In this document: positions 8,717-16,617 of the stretch, one piece after another | Numbering within the stretch: position 1 is the first letter of the stretch | Layout of the letters: the number at the start of each line of letters is the position of its first letter | Origin: Leptolyngbya sp. Heron Island J | GTDB taxonomy: Bacteria; Cyanobacteriota; Cyanobacteriia; Phormidesmidales; Phormidesmidaceae | Reading direction: 5' to 3' | DNA length: 64,000 bases | NCBI RefSeq assembly: GCF_000482245.1 | Contig: NZ_AWNH01000084.1 | Span: 1-64,000, forward strand | Made by a program: the position numbers and the translations under genes | Notes under the pieces: generated by a model | Database searches by the model: none | Seen by the model: the letters and a program-made list of their open reading frames with translations, nothing else | What the model was told of the DNA's origin: nothing

Positions 8717-8845
8717 TTAATATTCACTCTTCTCCAACTTGCTAAGGGAGCTGCGGCAAGACCCTTGAATAATATCTTCAAGCCAAGCGACTCGGTTACC
8801 GGGATTAGGATGGGGGCTGAGAAATTCTGGCGGATGTCCGCGAGA
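8717..8845 (-). pseudogene. Remnant of an M48-type metallopeptidase C-terminus
   Basis: The minus strand has a short frame containing GHPPEFLSPHPNPGNRVAWL followed by EDIIQG. This matches the end of bacterial M48 peptidases, where PPEFLSTHPNPxxRI precedes the last helix. An in-frame stop lies just upstream (about 8848) and the HExxH catalytic part is absent. It is therefore a degraded end left between the carotenoid oxygenase and ridA genes. The assignment rests on one motif. Confidence 0.45.
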
Positions 8846-8909
8846 TCAAGTTGCTGCTCGGTCAGCTAAGGTTAAGCTTGGTGTTAGTTCGTCAGGAGCC
8901 AGCAGACAT

Positions 8910-9293
8910 ATGAATGTTGAACGTAAGAATTATGCTCACCTCGATACGCCTGTCGGTCCATATGTTCATGCTGTGAGCTATAACGGTTTGCTGTTTCTAT
9001 CAGGCTTAACGGCCTTTAATACACCAGCACAAAATCAGGGCCTCGCAACCCAGGCTCAAGTAGTTTTTGATCAGATCAAAAGCATACTTGACGCCGAAGG
9101 GACTAGCTTTAAGGATCTGATCAAGGTGACAATATTTGTGACGGAATTTGATGGGGTTGAGCAGCTTAGAAATGTCTTATTCAGCAGCTATGAAAACAAT
9201 CTACCTGCTAGCTCATTAGTGCAAGTTAAGAGTCTTTTTGCCCCAGAATTAAAGATAGAGGTTGAAGCTGTCGTGGCTCTCACTCATTCATAA
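8910..9293 (+). CDS. RidA/YjgF/YER057c/UK114 family protein, atypical active site
   Basis: The 127-residue product has the RidA fold, usually a trimer that hydrolyses reactive enamine/imine intermediates made by PLP enzymes. Family features are GPYVHAVSYNGLLFLSGLTA (residues 16-35), QAQVVFDQIKSIL, LIKVTIFVTEFDG and the C-terminal strand KIEVEAVVAL. The segment that carries the substrate-carboxylate-binding arginine in active RidA (PARxxxxV) reads PASSLVQV here, so the arginine is replaced by serine. That places it in a RidA-like subgroup whose imine deaminase activity is doubtful. No partner gene points to a pathway. The start ATG lies in catATGaatg with little ribosome binding sequence. Confidence 0.85.
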   Translation: MNVERKNYAHLDTPVGPYVHAVSYNGLLFLSGLTAFNTPAQNQGLATQAQVVFDQIKSILDAEGTSFKDLIKVTIFVTEFDGVEQLRNVLFSSYENNLPASSLVQVKSLFAPELKIEVEAVVALTHS

Positions 9294-9308
9294 TACAGTG
9301 AAGCAAAA

Positions 9309-9536
9309 TTGATCAAGGTACTGTATGCAGAGACTGGCGTTGAATTGTCTCCCAGTGCTGAGGTGACATCCTATCGAACCAACGGTGGCTTTTTTGGCTA
9401 CTGGAGCGGTTTTTTAAAAGCTGACGTGGACTGTCAGGATATGGCATCGCTCAGCAAATTATCGGGATATCTTTTTGATCGTCAAACGCCGTTTGCAGTC
9501 AGCTCAGCTCCTAAGGTTACAAAGCTAGATGTCTAG
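9309..9536 (+). CDS. Possible small protein downstream of ridA
   Basis: A 75-codon frame begins at a TTG 15 bases after the ridA stop and is in the same phase as ridA; the only break between them is the ridA TAA. The sequence (GGFFGYWSGFLKADVDCQDM) is not recognised. There is no ribosome binding site. It could be a translated small protein, a former C-terminal extension of the RidA protein, or chance. RidA proteins normally end where this one ends, which argues against a fusion. Confidence 0.3.
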   Translation: MIKVLYAETGVELSPSAEVTSYRTNGGFFGYWSGFLKADVDCQDMASLSKLSGYLFDRQTPFAVSSAPKVTKLDV

Positions 9537-9819
9537 CAGCAATCGCGTTTCACGATTTCAGTCGGGTCCTAAGTTGTTGAATACAATGCTGGTAGTGGAT
9601 CTAGGCAATCAATTTATGCTTTAGATGAAAAAACTGCACTGTATACTACCACTACTTTACAACCGATTAGATAGTTGGAAATCTGCTGCGATAACAATAG
9701 CTTCGCATTGCACACGGGCATAGACTGGAGATACTGTTTCCAATCGGTCAATGGTTCGATCTTGTTAATGTGAGCTGGGAGCGATCGCACTTCTCAATAG
9801 AAAATGCGATCGCATAGCC
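9537..9819. other. Intergenic region with HIP1 sites and a possible remnant
   Basis: Two HIP1-type octamers (gcgatcgc near 9781 and tgcgatcgc near 9806) flank a short A/T spacer and could pair as a hairpin. On the minus strand, about 9660-9765, a 30-residue stretch (DRLETVSPVYARVQCEAIVI) runs to a stop without a start and looks like a gene remnant. I cannot name it. Confidence 0.3.
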
Positions 9820-10059
9820 TTAACTCATGCGCACCTTCGTAGTCAAAATCACCATGACTTCATTGGGTTGCCCGGTGGGTAGTGGACGGCTCCAGTCGTT
9901 GGGTTCAGCGTAGTTGAGCTTATGCAGCTGTTTGATGGTGATCTGCACAAAACTCAAGGTGCCAAACAGCATGTGTCGACCGTGTTCGTAGGCGTAGTCT
10001 GGCAGCAGCGCAGGCTGGTATGTGGGCGCATCTGCGCCCTGAGTTGGGTCTTGAAACAT
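9820..10059 (-). CDS. Small hypothetical protein
   Basis: A 79-residue soluble protein beginning MFQDPTQGADAPTYQPALLP and ending VMVILTTKVRMS. It is balanced in composition, with a central amphipathic segment (MLFGTLSFVQITIKQLHKL). I do not recognise a domain. Reasons to believe it is real are its ordinary amino-acid composition, the ATG start and the lack of any better frame on the other strand. It could also be a fragment of a larger gene. Nothing in the neighbourhood suggests a role. Confidence 0.45.
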   Translation of the reverse strand: MFQDPTQGADAPTYQPALLPDYAYEHGRHMLFGTLSFVQITIKQLHKLNYAEPNDWSRPLPTGQPNEVMVILTTKVRMS

Positions 10060-10641
10060 GGTTCTGGGTCTCCGATATGGAACAAGGAAAGCCAGAACCT
10101 AACTCCCTAGCCCCCCACGACGTATTGCAAATCGCAGAGGGTAGGGCATAATATCCCAATCCCATGGATTGCTTCGGAATCTGTGGGTAGCCATCGGCTA
10201 GGTGTCGCTAGCACCTGCCGATGGTGCCAAGTCATTAGGTTCTAGTGGAACAGCTGCACTAGCAGCATTGGGTAACTTTAGAACGCTCACCAGACTTTCG
10301 TCAAGCTATTGATGAGCTGTGTAATACCTTCACTGAGGAATTAATTTGTTGGAAGTATTGGCATGTATCAGGTATAAGTTCTGTAAATAGAGGGTGTCAT
10401 CTCTCAAACGTGCCAGTTACTACACAAGAGATGTTGATAAAAGATGTTTCGAAATAAAAGAATAAAGTAATTCAAGTCCTTATATGTCGATAGATTCGAG
10501 CTTTGCTGCGGGGATTTTCTTAAAATCCTTGGCTACTAGTGCTTTTAGTCCGATCAGTTCTTATGTTGCAACAAGTTTATAGAAATGCAATTTGGCTATA
10601 ATCTCTAATGAACTCATCTCTATCCAAGTTCGCTCAAATTT
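10060..10641. other. Long intergenic region with a hairpin and a possible gene remnant
   Basis: A strong imperfect hairpin at 10190-10226 is listed separately. On the plus strand the stretch 10263-10457 is open for 64 codons and reads like protein (TLERSPDFRQAIDELCNTFT) but has no start or ribosome binding site, so it may be a decayed gene. The remaining AT-rich 180 bases before 10642 probably hold the promoter of the next gene. Confidence 0.35.
10190..10226. repeat. Imperfect hairpin (about 13 paired bases)
   Basis: The arm GCCATCGGCTAGGTG pairs with CACCTGCCGATGGTGC, apart from a small bulge, around a seven-base loop. No T-run follows on either strand, so a simple intrinsic terminator is unlikely. 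It could be a dispersed palindromic repeat or an end of a lost mobile element. Confidence 0.45.
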
Positions 10642-11298
10642 ATGGTTGATATCAATCAAGAACGCTTAAATCGTCTGTACCTTTTGGAAAAAATTTATGA
10701 TGAGAGTGGTGGAGATGAAAATTGTCCTGTAGGCACCCAACACATAGCTCGTGAATTGGGCTGGGATTTCAACGATTTAGATCGGGCTATGCAGTATCTT
10801 AAAGGCGATGGCTTGATCTCTTATAAAAATTTTCTTGATAACGCCAAAATTACTCATCTTGGGATCAAAGAAATTGAAAATGCAAGAACGAACCCTGATA
10901 AGCCTACTGAGCATTTCCCACCTTTCAATCTCATATATGTTGAAGGTAATGTAACAAATTCTCAATTGCAGCAGGCAACCTCACATAGTCAACAGACCCT
11001 CACAGTTGAAGCGCTACTCAAAGATTCAATTCTACAAACCCTATCTGAAATTAAGGCTTCTGTTAATGAATTAGGGCTAAAGGATCAAATCGAGAACGAC
11101 TTGATCGGTGAAATTGAGACCATTGAGGCTCAGTCTAAAGTTTCGAAATCGAAAAAAGGTGTTATTACAGCATCTCTTGAGGCTATTCGCAGTATTTTAA
11201 AGGGAACAGTTGAAAAAGCAGGAGCAGCAACTCTTGCGGCGCAATTGCCCCATTGGATTTCACAGATTAGTGACCATCTAAAACATTTAGGACATTAA
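10642..11298 (+). CDS. Unknown protein with winged-helix-like N-terminus
   Basis: The 218-residue product is not assigned to a named family. Residues 1-80 look like a small winged-helix or MarR-like fold (RLNRLYLLEKIYDESGGDE, then TQHIARELGWDFNDLDRAMQYLKGDGLISY), suggesting DNA or protein binding. A linker with the polar stretch GNVTNSQLQQATSHSQQ (about residues 101-117) follows; similar NSQ(I/L)QQ linkers occur in many uncharacterised bacterial proteins, some of them in defence-type loci. The C-terminal 90 residues are helical and end with a weakly hydrophobic segment (GAATLAAQLPHWI). There is no signal peptide. The AT-rich upstream region and lack of operon partners fit an accessory gene. 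Confidence 0.65.
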   Translation: MVDINQERLNRLYLLEKIYDESGGDENCPVGTQHIARELGWDFNDLDRAMQYLKGDGLISYKNFLDNAKITHLGIKEIENARTNPDKPTEHFPPFNLIYVEGNVTNSQLQQATSHSQQTLTVEALLKDSILQTLSEIKASVNELGLKDQIENDLIGEIETIEAQSKVSKSKKGVITASLEAIRSILKGTVEKAGAATLAAQLPHWISQISDHLKHLGH

Positions 11299-11497
11299 TT
11301 GCCTCAAAATTTCTCGATAGTTCATCCTGCCGCGATTGTCGTAGCTGTCAAGAATGTCCCCCAGAGATGTAAGGGCGACGATAGTTTGGTATCTTAATCT
11401 GGTTTTATCATGGAAGCTAAAATATCCAAATTTATGGGTGATGCTGATACAGACAGTGCGTTATCCGTACCCTACCCGGTTTGCGATCGCATCTGCC

Positions 11498-12076
11498 ATG
11501 CCTAATTGTGATTTTTTTGCCTACGGCGACGACCACCGTGTGATACTTGAGCACATCTTTAGGACGATGCCCTGTCGCATCTTTGAGCTGGCCTCCGAGG
11601 TTGATACCGAACTCGCAGAATTTCACTCGCTGGCTGATATTGAACACCGATATCAGATTAACGATTGGTCGCATGACCAACACCAGACACTGCACCTGCA
11701 ACTCTATGCCGAAGGTGCAGACGGTTACGTCAATTTCCGGCGCGTTGACTTGAATCCCAAAAAATGTGACGGTGCCACATACCGTTATTCCTGTAACGGC
11801 TGGGGACTAATCCAGCTCTATCTCGAATCGCCGCGCAACAGCATCCTGCGCAATTCCCACACCAACCACAACTCAGAAACGCGGGCTCACAATTGGGCTA
11901 CGACATATCCCGACATGGGTGATCCAGCCAGCTGGAACTGGGCGGTGGTGAATTCTTTCTCGCGTAAGCTGAATCGTTTTATCCGCAATTCTGGAGTCGA
12001 AAAACGGGGTTCTCGTGTGATTCTTCCCCATACAGCATTGTTGCTTGCCTCACAGAGGCTTACACTATTGGGATAG
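11498..12076 (+). CDS. Hypothetical protein
   Basis: A 192-residue soluble protein if started at the ATG at 11498 (MPNCDFFAYGDDHRVILEHIF); the frame is open back to an ATG at 11354, but that extension looks non-homologous and its DNA contains a HIP1 site. I recall small bacterial proteins beginning with a similar CDFxAYGDD opening, without known function. The middle has alternating strands (TLHLQLYAEGADGYVNFRRVDL) and a Trp-rich segment (THNHNSETRAHNW, then DPASWNWAVV), compatible with a beta-sandwich or immunity-type fold. No catalytic motif is evident. It is convergent with the ABC-transporter operon, with only 18 bases between the two stops. Confidence 0.6.
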   Translation: MPNCDFFAYGDDHRVILEHIFRTMPCRIFELASEVDTELAEFHSLADIEHRYQINDWSHDQHQTLHLQLYAEGADGYVNFRRVDLNPKKCDGATYRYSCNGWGLIQLYLESPRNSILRNSHTNHNSETRAHNWATTYPDMGDPASWNWAVVNSFSRKLNRFIRNSGVEKRGSRVILPHTALLLASQRLTLLG

Positions 12077-12094
12077 CGCCATCTCCAGTCCTGT

Positions 12095-13093
12095 CTACCC
12101 CACATAAAAATCGGCATCAGGCAGCTGGCCCTGGAGTAATTTAGGATTTACCTGCATCAGTGATTGGTAAAATACCTCCAGCTCGGGACGGGCCTCTACA
12201 GCCGGTACGAATTCAAATAGATTGGTTTTGAGAGATTGTTCGAGGATGGGGGCAGGGGTATCCATATATTTAGCACCCAGCTCGGCTGCATCCGTAGGAT
12301 TTTGTTGAATCCAGTCCAGGGAGTTGCGGAGTTCTGTTTGGATCATTGTTACCACATCGGGACTGTTGTCCACTAAGCTACTGAGAGCAGAAATGCCGGC
12401 CTGGGGAAAGCGGGCGGGTTGTCCGGTTACCTGACTCCAGGTTTGCTTAAAGTCTAAGCTATAGAATAGTTCTAGATCCTGCTGCTGGGCTTTAGCAACA
12501 ACATTACTGGCATGGGGTTCAGCAAATACGCCCACGTCCCCTGCGCCTGTTAACAACAGCTGAGCGGTGCTTTGAAAGTCTTGGGTAGATTGAATGGTGA
12601 GGTCCTGGTCGGGCTGCAGCCCTGATTGGGTGGCGAGAAAGCGGAAAATCATTTCTGGCATGCCTCCCTTGAAAGGAATCAGGACTGTTTTACCGCGCAG
12701 ATCTTCCCACTGGCCAAGCGCTCCATCGGCTGAGAGGACATAAATGTTGCCCCACACCATCACATTCAGTAGCTTAATTGGGAGGTCTTGGCGGTAGAGC
12801 CCTGCTGCCAGCAAGGTGGGATTGGCGGTGATTTGTCCCTGTCCTGAGGCCAGCAAGGCTTTTATTTGGTCATGATTACGCACAGAAAAGAATTCTATCT
12901 CTGCGATCGCATCCTGCAAACCACTGCGTTCAATCAAATAGGCCAGGGGAATGGTTAGCAAAATGGGCGATCCGCCTATACCGAGGGACGTGAGGTTGCT
13001 AGTGGTGGTAGTCGGTCGTCCGCAGCCAGCGGTAATCGATAACCCCAGGCTGGCAGTCATGAATTGGAGAAACTGACGGCGATCGCAAGTCAT
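12095..13093 (-). CDS. ABC transporter substrate-binding lipoprotein (NMT1/TauA-like)
   Basis: This is the periplasmic binding component of the transporter encoded just upstream. The N-terminus CDRRQFLQFMTASLGLSITAGC combines an RRxFL twin-arginine-like motif with a lipobox (TAGC, Cys at about 24), so it is probably a Tat-exported lipoprotein. The mature part follows the NMT1/SsuA/TauA pattern: HDQIKALLASGQGQITANPT, then WEDLRGKTVLIPFKGGMPEM and GDVGVFAEPHASNVV. The family includes binders of sulfonates, nitrate, bicarbonate, thiamine precursors and taurine; the ligand cannot be told. It overlaps the ATPase gene by four bases (ATGA), so translation is probably coupled. Confidence 0.85.
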   Translation of the reverse strand: MTCDRRQFLQFMTASLGLSITAGCGRPTTTTSNLTSLGIGGSPILLTIPLAYLIERSGLQDAIAEIEFFSVRNHDQIKALLASGQGQITANPTLLAAGLYRQDLPIKLLNVMVWGNIYVLSADGALGQWEDLRGKTVLIPFKGGMPEMIFRFLATQSGLQPDQDLTIQSTQDFQSTAQLLLTGAGDVGVFAEPHASNVVAKAQQQDLELFYSLDFKQTWSQVTGQPARFPQAGISALSSLVDNSPDVVTMIQTELRNSLDWIQQNPTDAAELGAKYMDTPAPILEQSLKTNLFEFVPAVEARPELEVFYQSLMQVNPKLLQGQLPDADFYVG

Positions 13094-13851
13094 AGAGTAA
13101 CACTCCTGATAGTTGAGACATTGACGGAGGTGAGATTAAAACTGGCGGCAATTTCAGGCAGGGTCTGGAGCTCTGATAGAGTTTGGTAAATGTAAGCTGG
13201 ATCACGTTGATGGGGAGGCCGCTGATTACACCAGCGATAGACAATGCGGGCCGGACACTGACAAAGCACCATCAGGTGATCCGCCATTACCGAGGCTTCT
13301 GTCAGGTCGTGGGTGACTAAAACAGCGGTGGCTTGCTGCTGCTGCACCCAGGTCACCACCAGCTGCTGTAGCTGCTGGCGCGTACCGATATCGAGGGAAC
13401 TAAAGGGCTCATCCAATAACAGTAGCTGCGGATTAATCGCAAATGCCCTGGCCAAATTGACCCGCTGTTTCATGCCGCCACTAAGCTGAGGCGGATAGAG
13501 AGAGACCGCCTCAGCTAGGCCGACGGTTTTTGCTAGCTGGTAGGCCCGCTGCAGCCGTTGTTGTCGGCTGATCCCTTGAGCTTTTAAGCCCAGGGCAATA
13601 TTCTCAACAACGGTATACCAAGGAAAGAGGCGAGGTTCTTGGAAGACGTAGGCGGTCCCCATGGGGGTGACGTGAACAGTCCCGGCCGTTGGCGACAGCA
13701 AGCCTGCCATCACATTAAGCAGGGTGGTCTTGCCACAGCCGGACGGTCCCATCAGCCCGATAATTTGGCCCGGTTCAGCGCCCAGGTGAATGGCTTCTAA
13801 AATTAGCCGGGAGCCGTAATAGTGATGGATATTGTCTAGCAGTTGTACCAT
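13090..13851 (-). CDS. ABC transporter ATP-binding protein (SsuB/TauB/NrtD-like)
   Basis: The 253-residue ATPase drives the importer whose permease gene ends two bases upstream. It shows Walker A GPSGCGKTTLLNVMAGL (about residues 34-50), a Q-loop VFQEPRLFPWYTVVENIALGL, signature LSGGMKQRVNLARA, Walker B LLLLDEPFSSLD and the switch histidine VTHDLTEA. The QEPRLFPW Q-loop is typical of the nitrate/sulfonate/taurine subfamily. All nucleotide-binding residues are present. The last 40 residues are divergent. Confidence 0.9.
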   Translation of the reverse strand: MVQLLDNIHHYYGSRLILEAIHLGAEPGQIIGLMGPSGCGKTTLLNVMAGLLSPTAGTVHVTPMGTAYVFQEPRLFPWYTVVENIALGLKAQGISRQQRLQRAYQLAKTVGLAEAVSLYPPQLSGGMKQRVNLARAFAINPQLLLLDEPFSSLDIGTRQQLQQLVVTWVQQQQATAVLVTHDLTEASVMADHLMVLCQCPARIVYRWCNQRPPHQRDPAYIYQTLSELQTLPEIAASFNLTSVNVSTIRSVTL

Positions 13852-13853
13852 CG

Positions 13854-14651
13854 TTATCCTCCCAGGTTGTTGGCTTGCTGCCAGGGTAAAATCTGCCGCT
13901 GTAGCCGTCGCAGCAGGGTATCCGAGGCGAGGACGAGACCAATGGTAATCACGATCCAGGCCATGACTTCAGCTGTGTCTAAATTGGCGCGGGCGGTATT
14001 CATTTCGGCTCCAATGCCCGTGGGGGTGGCCAACACTTCGGACATAATCGACACGCGCCAGGCAAGACTCAATCCGGCCACCAGGACCGGCAGCAGCCGC
14101 GATATGAGATGGGGCCAATAGAGGGACTGAAACCGGGATGTCCCGGAGAGCTGATACACCTGGGCGACGTCTACCAGGCTAGGGTCGAGGGTAATTACCG
14201 CATCGGCCACCCCGGCAAACACTATTGGCCCCACTGTGATCGCCACGGTAAAAATTGAGTTGGCGTTGCCCAGACCAAACCACACCATTGTTAAGACTAA
14301 CCAGGCGATGGGTGGGGTACCCAGCAGGGCAATGGCAATTGGGGTCAGGGCCGGACGCACCCAAGACTGACGACCTGTGGCCAGTCCCAACAGACCGCCA
14401 ATGCCCAGAGCCAAGATAAATCCAACTAGAACATGCAGGCTGGTGGCAGCGATCGCATCCCACAGGCGTCTTTCTAAGAGGAGCGATCTCAACACAACAG
14501 CGACCTCAACCGGCGGCGGCAAGATCACCCGACTATACTGCTGTGAGGCCCATTGCCAGACACCCAGCACCAGCGTCAGTGACCCCACCCCCCAGAGGTT
14601 GGACCGTAGCCGCGTCAACGTTTTCAAGACATCAGGTGGATTGGATAGCAT
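13854..14651 (-). CDS. ABC transporter permease (SsuC/TauC-like)
   Basis: The 265-residue inner-membrane protein has about six transmembrane segments (SLTLVLGVWQWASQ; TSLHVLVGFILALGIGGLLGLATG; TPIAIALLGTPPIAWLVLTMVWFGLG; FTVAITVGPIVFAGVADAVI; LPVLVAGLSLAWRVSIMSEVL; VMAWIVITIGLVLASDTLL). The cytoplasmic coupling loop lies around SGTSRFQSLYWPHLISRLLP. It begins seven bases after the porin stop, so porin, permease, ATPase and binding protein form one transcription unit in that order. Substrate unknown. Confidence 0.9.
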   Translation of the reverse strand: MLSNPPDVLKTLTRLRSNLWGVGSLTLVLGVWQWASQQYSRVILPPPVEVAVVLRSLLLERRLWDAIAATSLHVLVGFILALGIGGLLGLATGRQSWVRPALTPIAIALLGTPPIAWLVLTMVWFGLGNANSIFTVAITVGPIVFAGVADAVITLDPSLVDVAQVYQLSGTSRFQSLYWPHLISRLLPVLVAGLSLAWRVSIMSEVLATPTGIGAEMNTARANLDTAEVMAWIVITIGLVLASDTLLRRLQRQILPWQQANNLGG

Positions 14652-14658
14652 GGCCTAA

Positions 14659-16290
14659 CTAAAACTGAAATACGGTACGAAGACTACCCAGCCAAATGGT
14701 GTCATTGTCGCTGTTGTTTTCAGGATTAACCAACACAACAAAACCTGGAATTAAAGAAATATTTGGACTAATGCGATAGCGGTAAAACGCCTCCAGATGC
14801 CAGGTAGCATCCTCTTCGTCAGGACCGCCATCATTACTTAAAACCCGAGGTGGTTGTCCCACTAATACCCCACCAAAATGACCTTTCCCGCCCAAATGAG
14901 GCAGCCCCAGTGTCACCGCCCAATTGAGCGACGTGGCGTCATCGCCATCACTCACTGCCCCCCTGTCCGATTCAGCACTGGCTAAACTCAAACCAGCCCA
15001 GCCAGAAAGTATTGCATCTGCTCCCAGTTTTACGCTGGATTGCAGCCCAAAATGATTGGCTGATGTTGCAATGTTGTTGCCAAATGGAGCATTGGCTAAG
15101 CGACTGCCTGTGCCTGCCGCCACCGCCACTTCCCCCGATGGATAGTAAGAACGGGCGTAGACTGCCCCGAGTTTCACGGTATCAGTCGGTCGAAAATCCA
15201 GCTGGGCCAGCGCCGTATAGCCGCCACCAAACAGCCCCACCTCCGAGTTAGCCGTATCATCGCCCCGGGCTATATATCCGGCGGAGAGGGTGAGGTCAGA
15301 ACTGAGGTCATAAACTCCGGTGATGCCGGTACCCAGTGCTCCCTGATAGTAAATTGGATTAAATCGGCCAAAGCGGGAGACAGCTCCAGAAATCGGATTG
15401 GCAAAACCGGGATTAAAGGTGCTGGAGACATTCGCCTGGTAGGCTCCGCGGGTGGCATCAATGTGTAGACCTAGGCGATCGCTAACGGGAAAGCGATAAA
15501 ACAACTTGCCAATATCAAAGCTATTATTCGTGTCACGGTCAAACGTCAGTCGGGTCATATTTGTGCCAGTGACCGGTGCGTTTAACCGAGTTGGGTTCAA
15601 GGCATCCAGGCGAATTTTCAGCAAGTCCTGGCCGGTAAAGCTAGTGTTGAAATTCAACCGGGCTCGACTGCCAAACGTCATTGCGTCGGGAAGGTCATCG
15701 CCACTACCATTAGCTTGCTCATTGCCAGCCAGTTGTTCCAGAGAAAAGATGACTTCGCTACGTAGACGGGTAGTGGTTGAAAAACTGTTGGCAGCCAGGG
15801 CGGCAGCGTCGGCTTCCAGTTCCTCAAGGCGGGTTGCTAAAGTGGTTAACTCCTGGCTAAAGGATGTCTGCAGTCGCTGGATAGTGGCCATATCGGCCTC
15901 AGATATGATGCCTTCTGCCATGAGAGCGGTGACCTCTGATAGACACGTCTCTAAAAGAGCGGCAAACTCGTAGCGAGTCATAGTGCGATCGCCCCTAAAG
16001 GTGCCATCGGGATAGCCTGCCACACAGCCATACTGCTCCACCAGCCGTTGCAAAGCGCCATAGGCCCAATCGGACGGCAACACATCGGACAGCTCATTCA
16101 CCGTGATAGCTTCGCTTAGCCTATAAGTAGCGGGCTGTAACACCTCGGCAGGGGCGACAGCCTCCTCTGACACAGTCAACGCCGCTGAGGCGTCTACATC
16201 CTGCACCTCAGCGACTGTCGCCCAGGCTCCCTGGCTGCCAATGCTGATAGCAGCAATTGCCCCTGCCCCAAACTGTTTCCAAATCTTCAT
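14659..16290 (-). CDS. SLH-domain OprB-like outer-membrane porin
   Basis: This 543-residue porin has a signal peptide (about residues 1-25, ending GAWA), an SLH domain at about 65-120 (LSDVLPSDWAYGALQRLVE; GCVAGYPDGTFRGDRTMTRYEFAALL), a short coiled coil (about 125-170, IQRLQTSFSQELTTLATRLEEL) and an OprB-type beta-barrel to the C-terminal phenylalanine (LGSLRTVFQF). SLH-OprB proteins are the main cyanobacterial porins, several linked to inorganic ion or iron uptake. Being first in an operon with an ABC importer suggests it lets the same substrate through the outer membrane. The ATG is preceded by GAT rich sequence, without a strong ribosome binding site. Confidence 0.9.
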   Translation of the reverse strand: MKIWKQFGAGAIAAISIGSQGAWATVAEVQDVDASAALTVSEEAVAPAEVLQPATYRLSEAITVNELSDVLPSDWAYGALQRLVEQYGCVAGYPDGTFRGDRTMTRYEFAALLETCLSEVTALMAEGIISEADMATIQRLQTSFSQELTTLATRLEELEADAAALAANSFSTTTRLRSEVIFSLEQLAGNEQANGSGDDLPDAMTFGSRARLNFNTSFTGQDLLKIRLDALNPTRLNAPVTGTNMTRLTFDRDTNNSFDIGKLFYRFPVSDRLGLHIDATRGAYQANVSSTFNPGFANPISGAVSRFGRFNPIYYQGALGTGITGVYDLSSDLTLSAGYIARGDDTANSEVGLFGGGYTALAQLDFRPTDTVKLGAVYARSYYPSGEVAVAAGTGSRLANAPFGNNIATSANHFGLQSSVKLGADAILSGWAGLSLASAESDRGAVSDGDDATSLNWAVTLGLPHLGGKGHFGGVLVGQPPRVLSNDGGPDEEDATWHLEAFYRYRISPNISLIPGFVVLVNPENNSDNDTIWLGSLRTVFQF

Positions 16291-16617
16291 GCAGCTCTAT
16301 CAACCAGCGAATAATTCCCTGAGGATTATGTTGGAAGAAAAATGCAACTATGTCGTGAATGGCCACAGCAGACATGCTCCTATCCTCAGATTCTGCTCAA
16401 TGTAAGCACTGAAAATAAGTCATGTTTCTCAACTAGAGATTGAATTTAGATTTGTGTAGCAATAATTTGTTGTCTGACAGGGTGTCTTTTGACAATTCTT
16501 TTTTTAGACGCTAGTAAGCGGTCAGCATCACTCATCCACCCATCGACAGCCTCAACCTGGGACTTTATGTTTGGTCAATCCCCTTAGCTCTACCGTGAAT
16601 GCCGCTTCACTGCACGT
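16291..16617. other. Intergenic region upstream of the porin operon
   Basis: It should contain the porin operon promoter on the minus strand. I see no gene, and no clear operator such as a Fur box. Confidence 0.4.

Noticed and set aside
9780-9815. Pair of gcgatcgca sequences considered as a specific operator
   Set aside because: They are HIP1 octamers, which occur all over cyanobacterial genomes including inside genes here.
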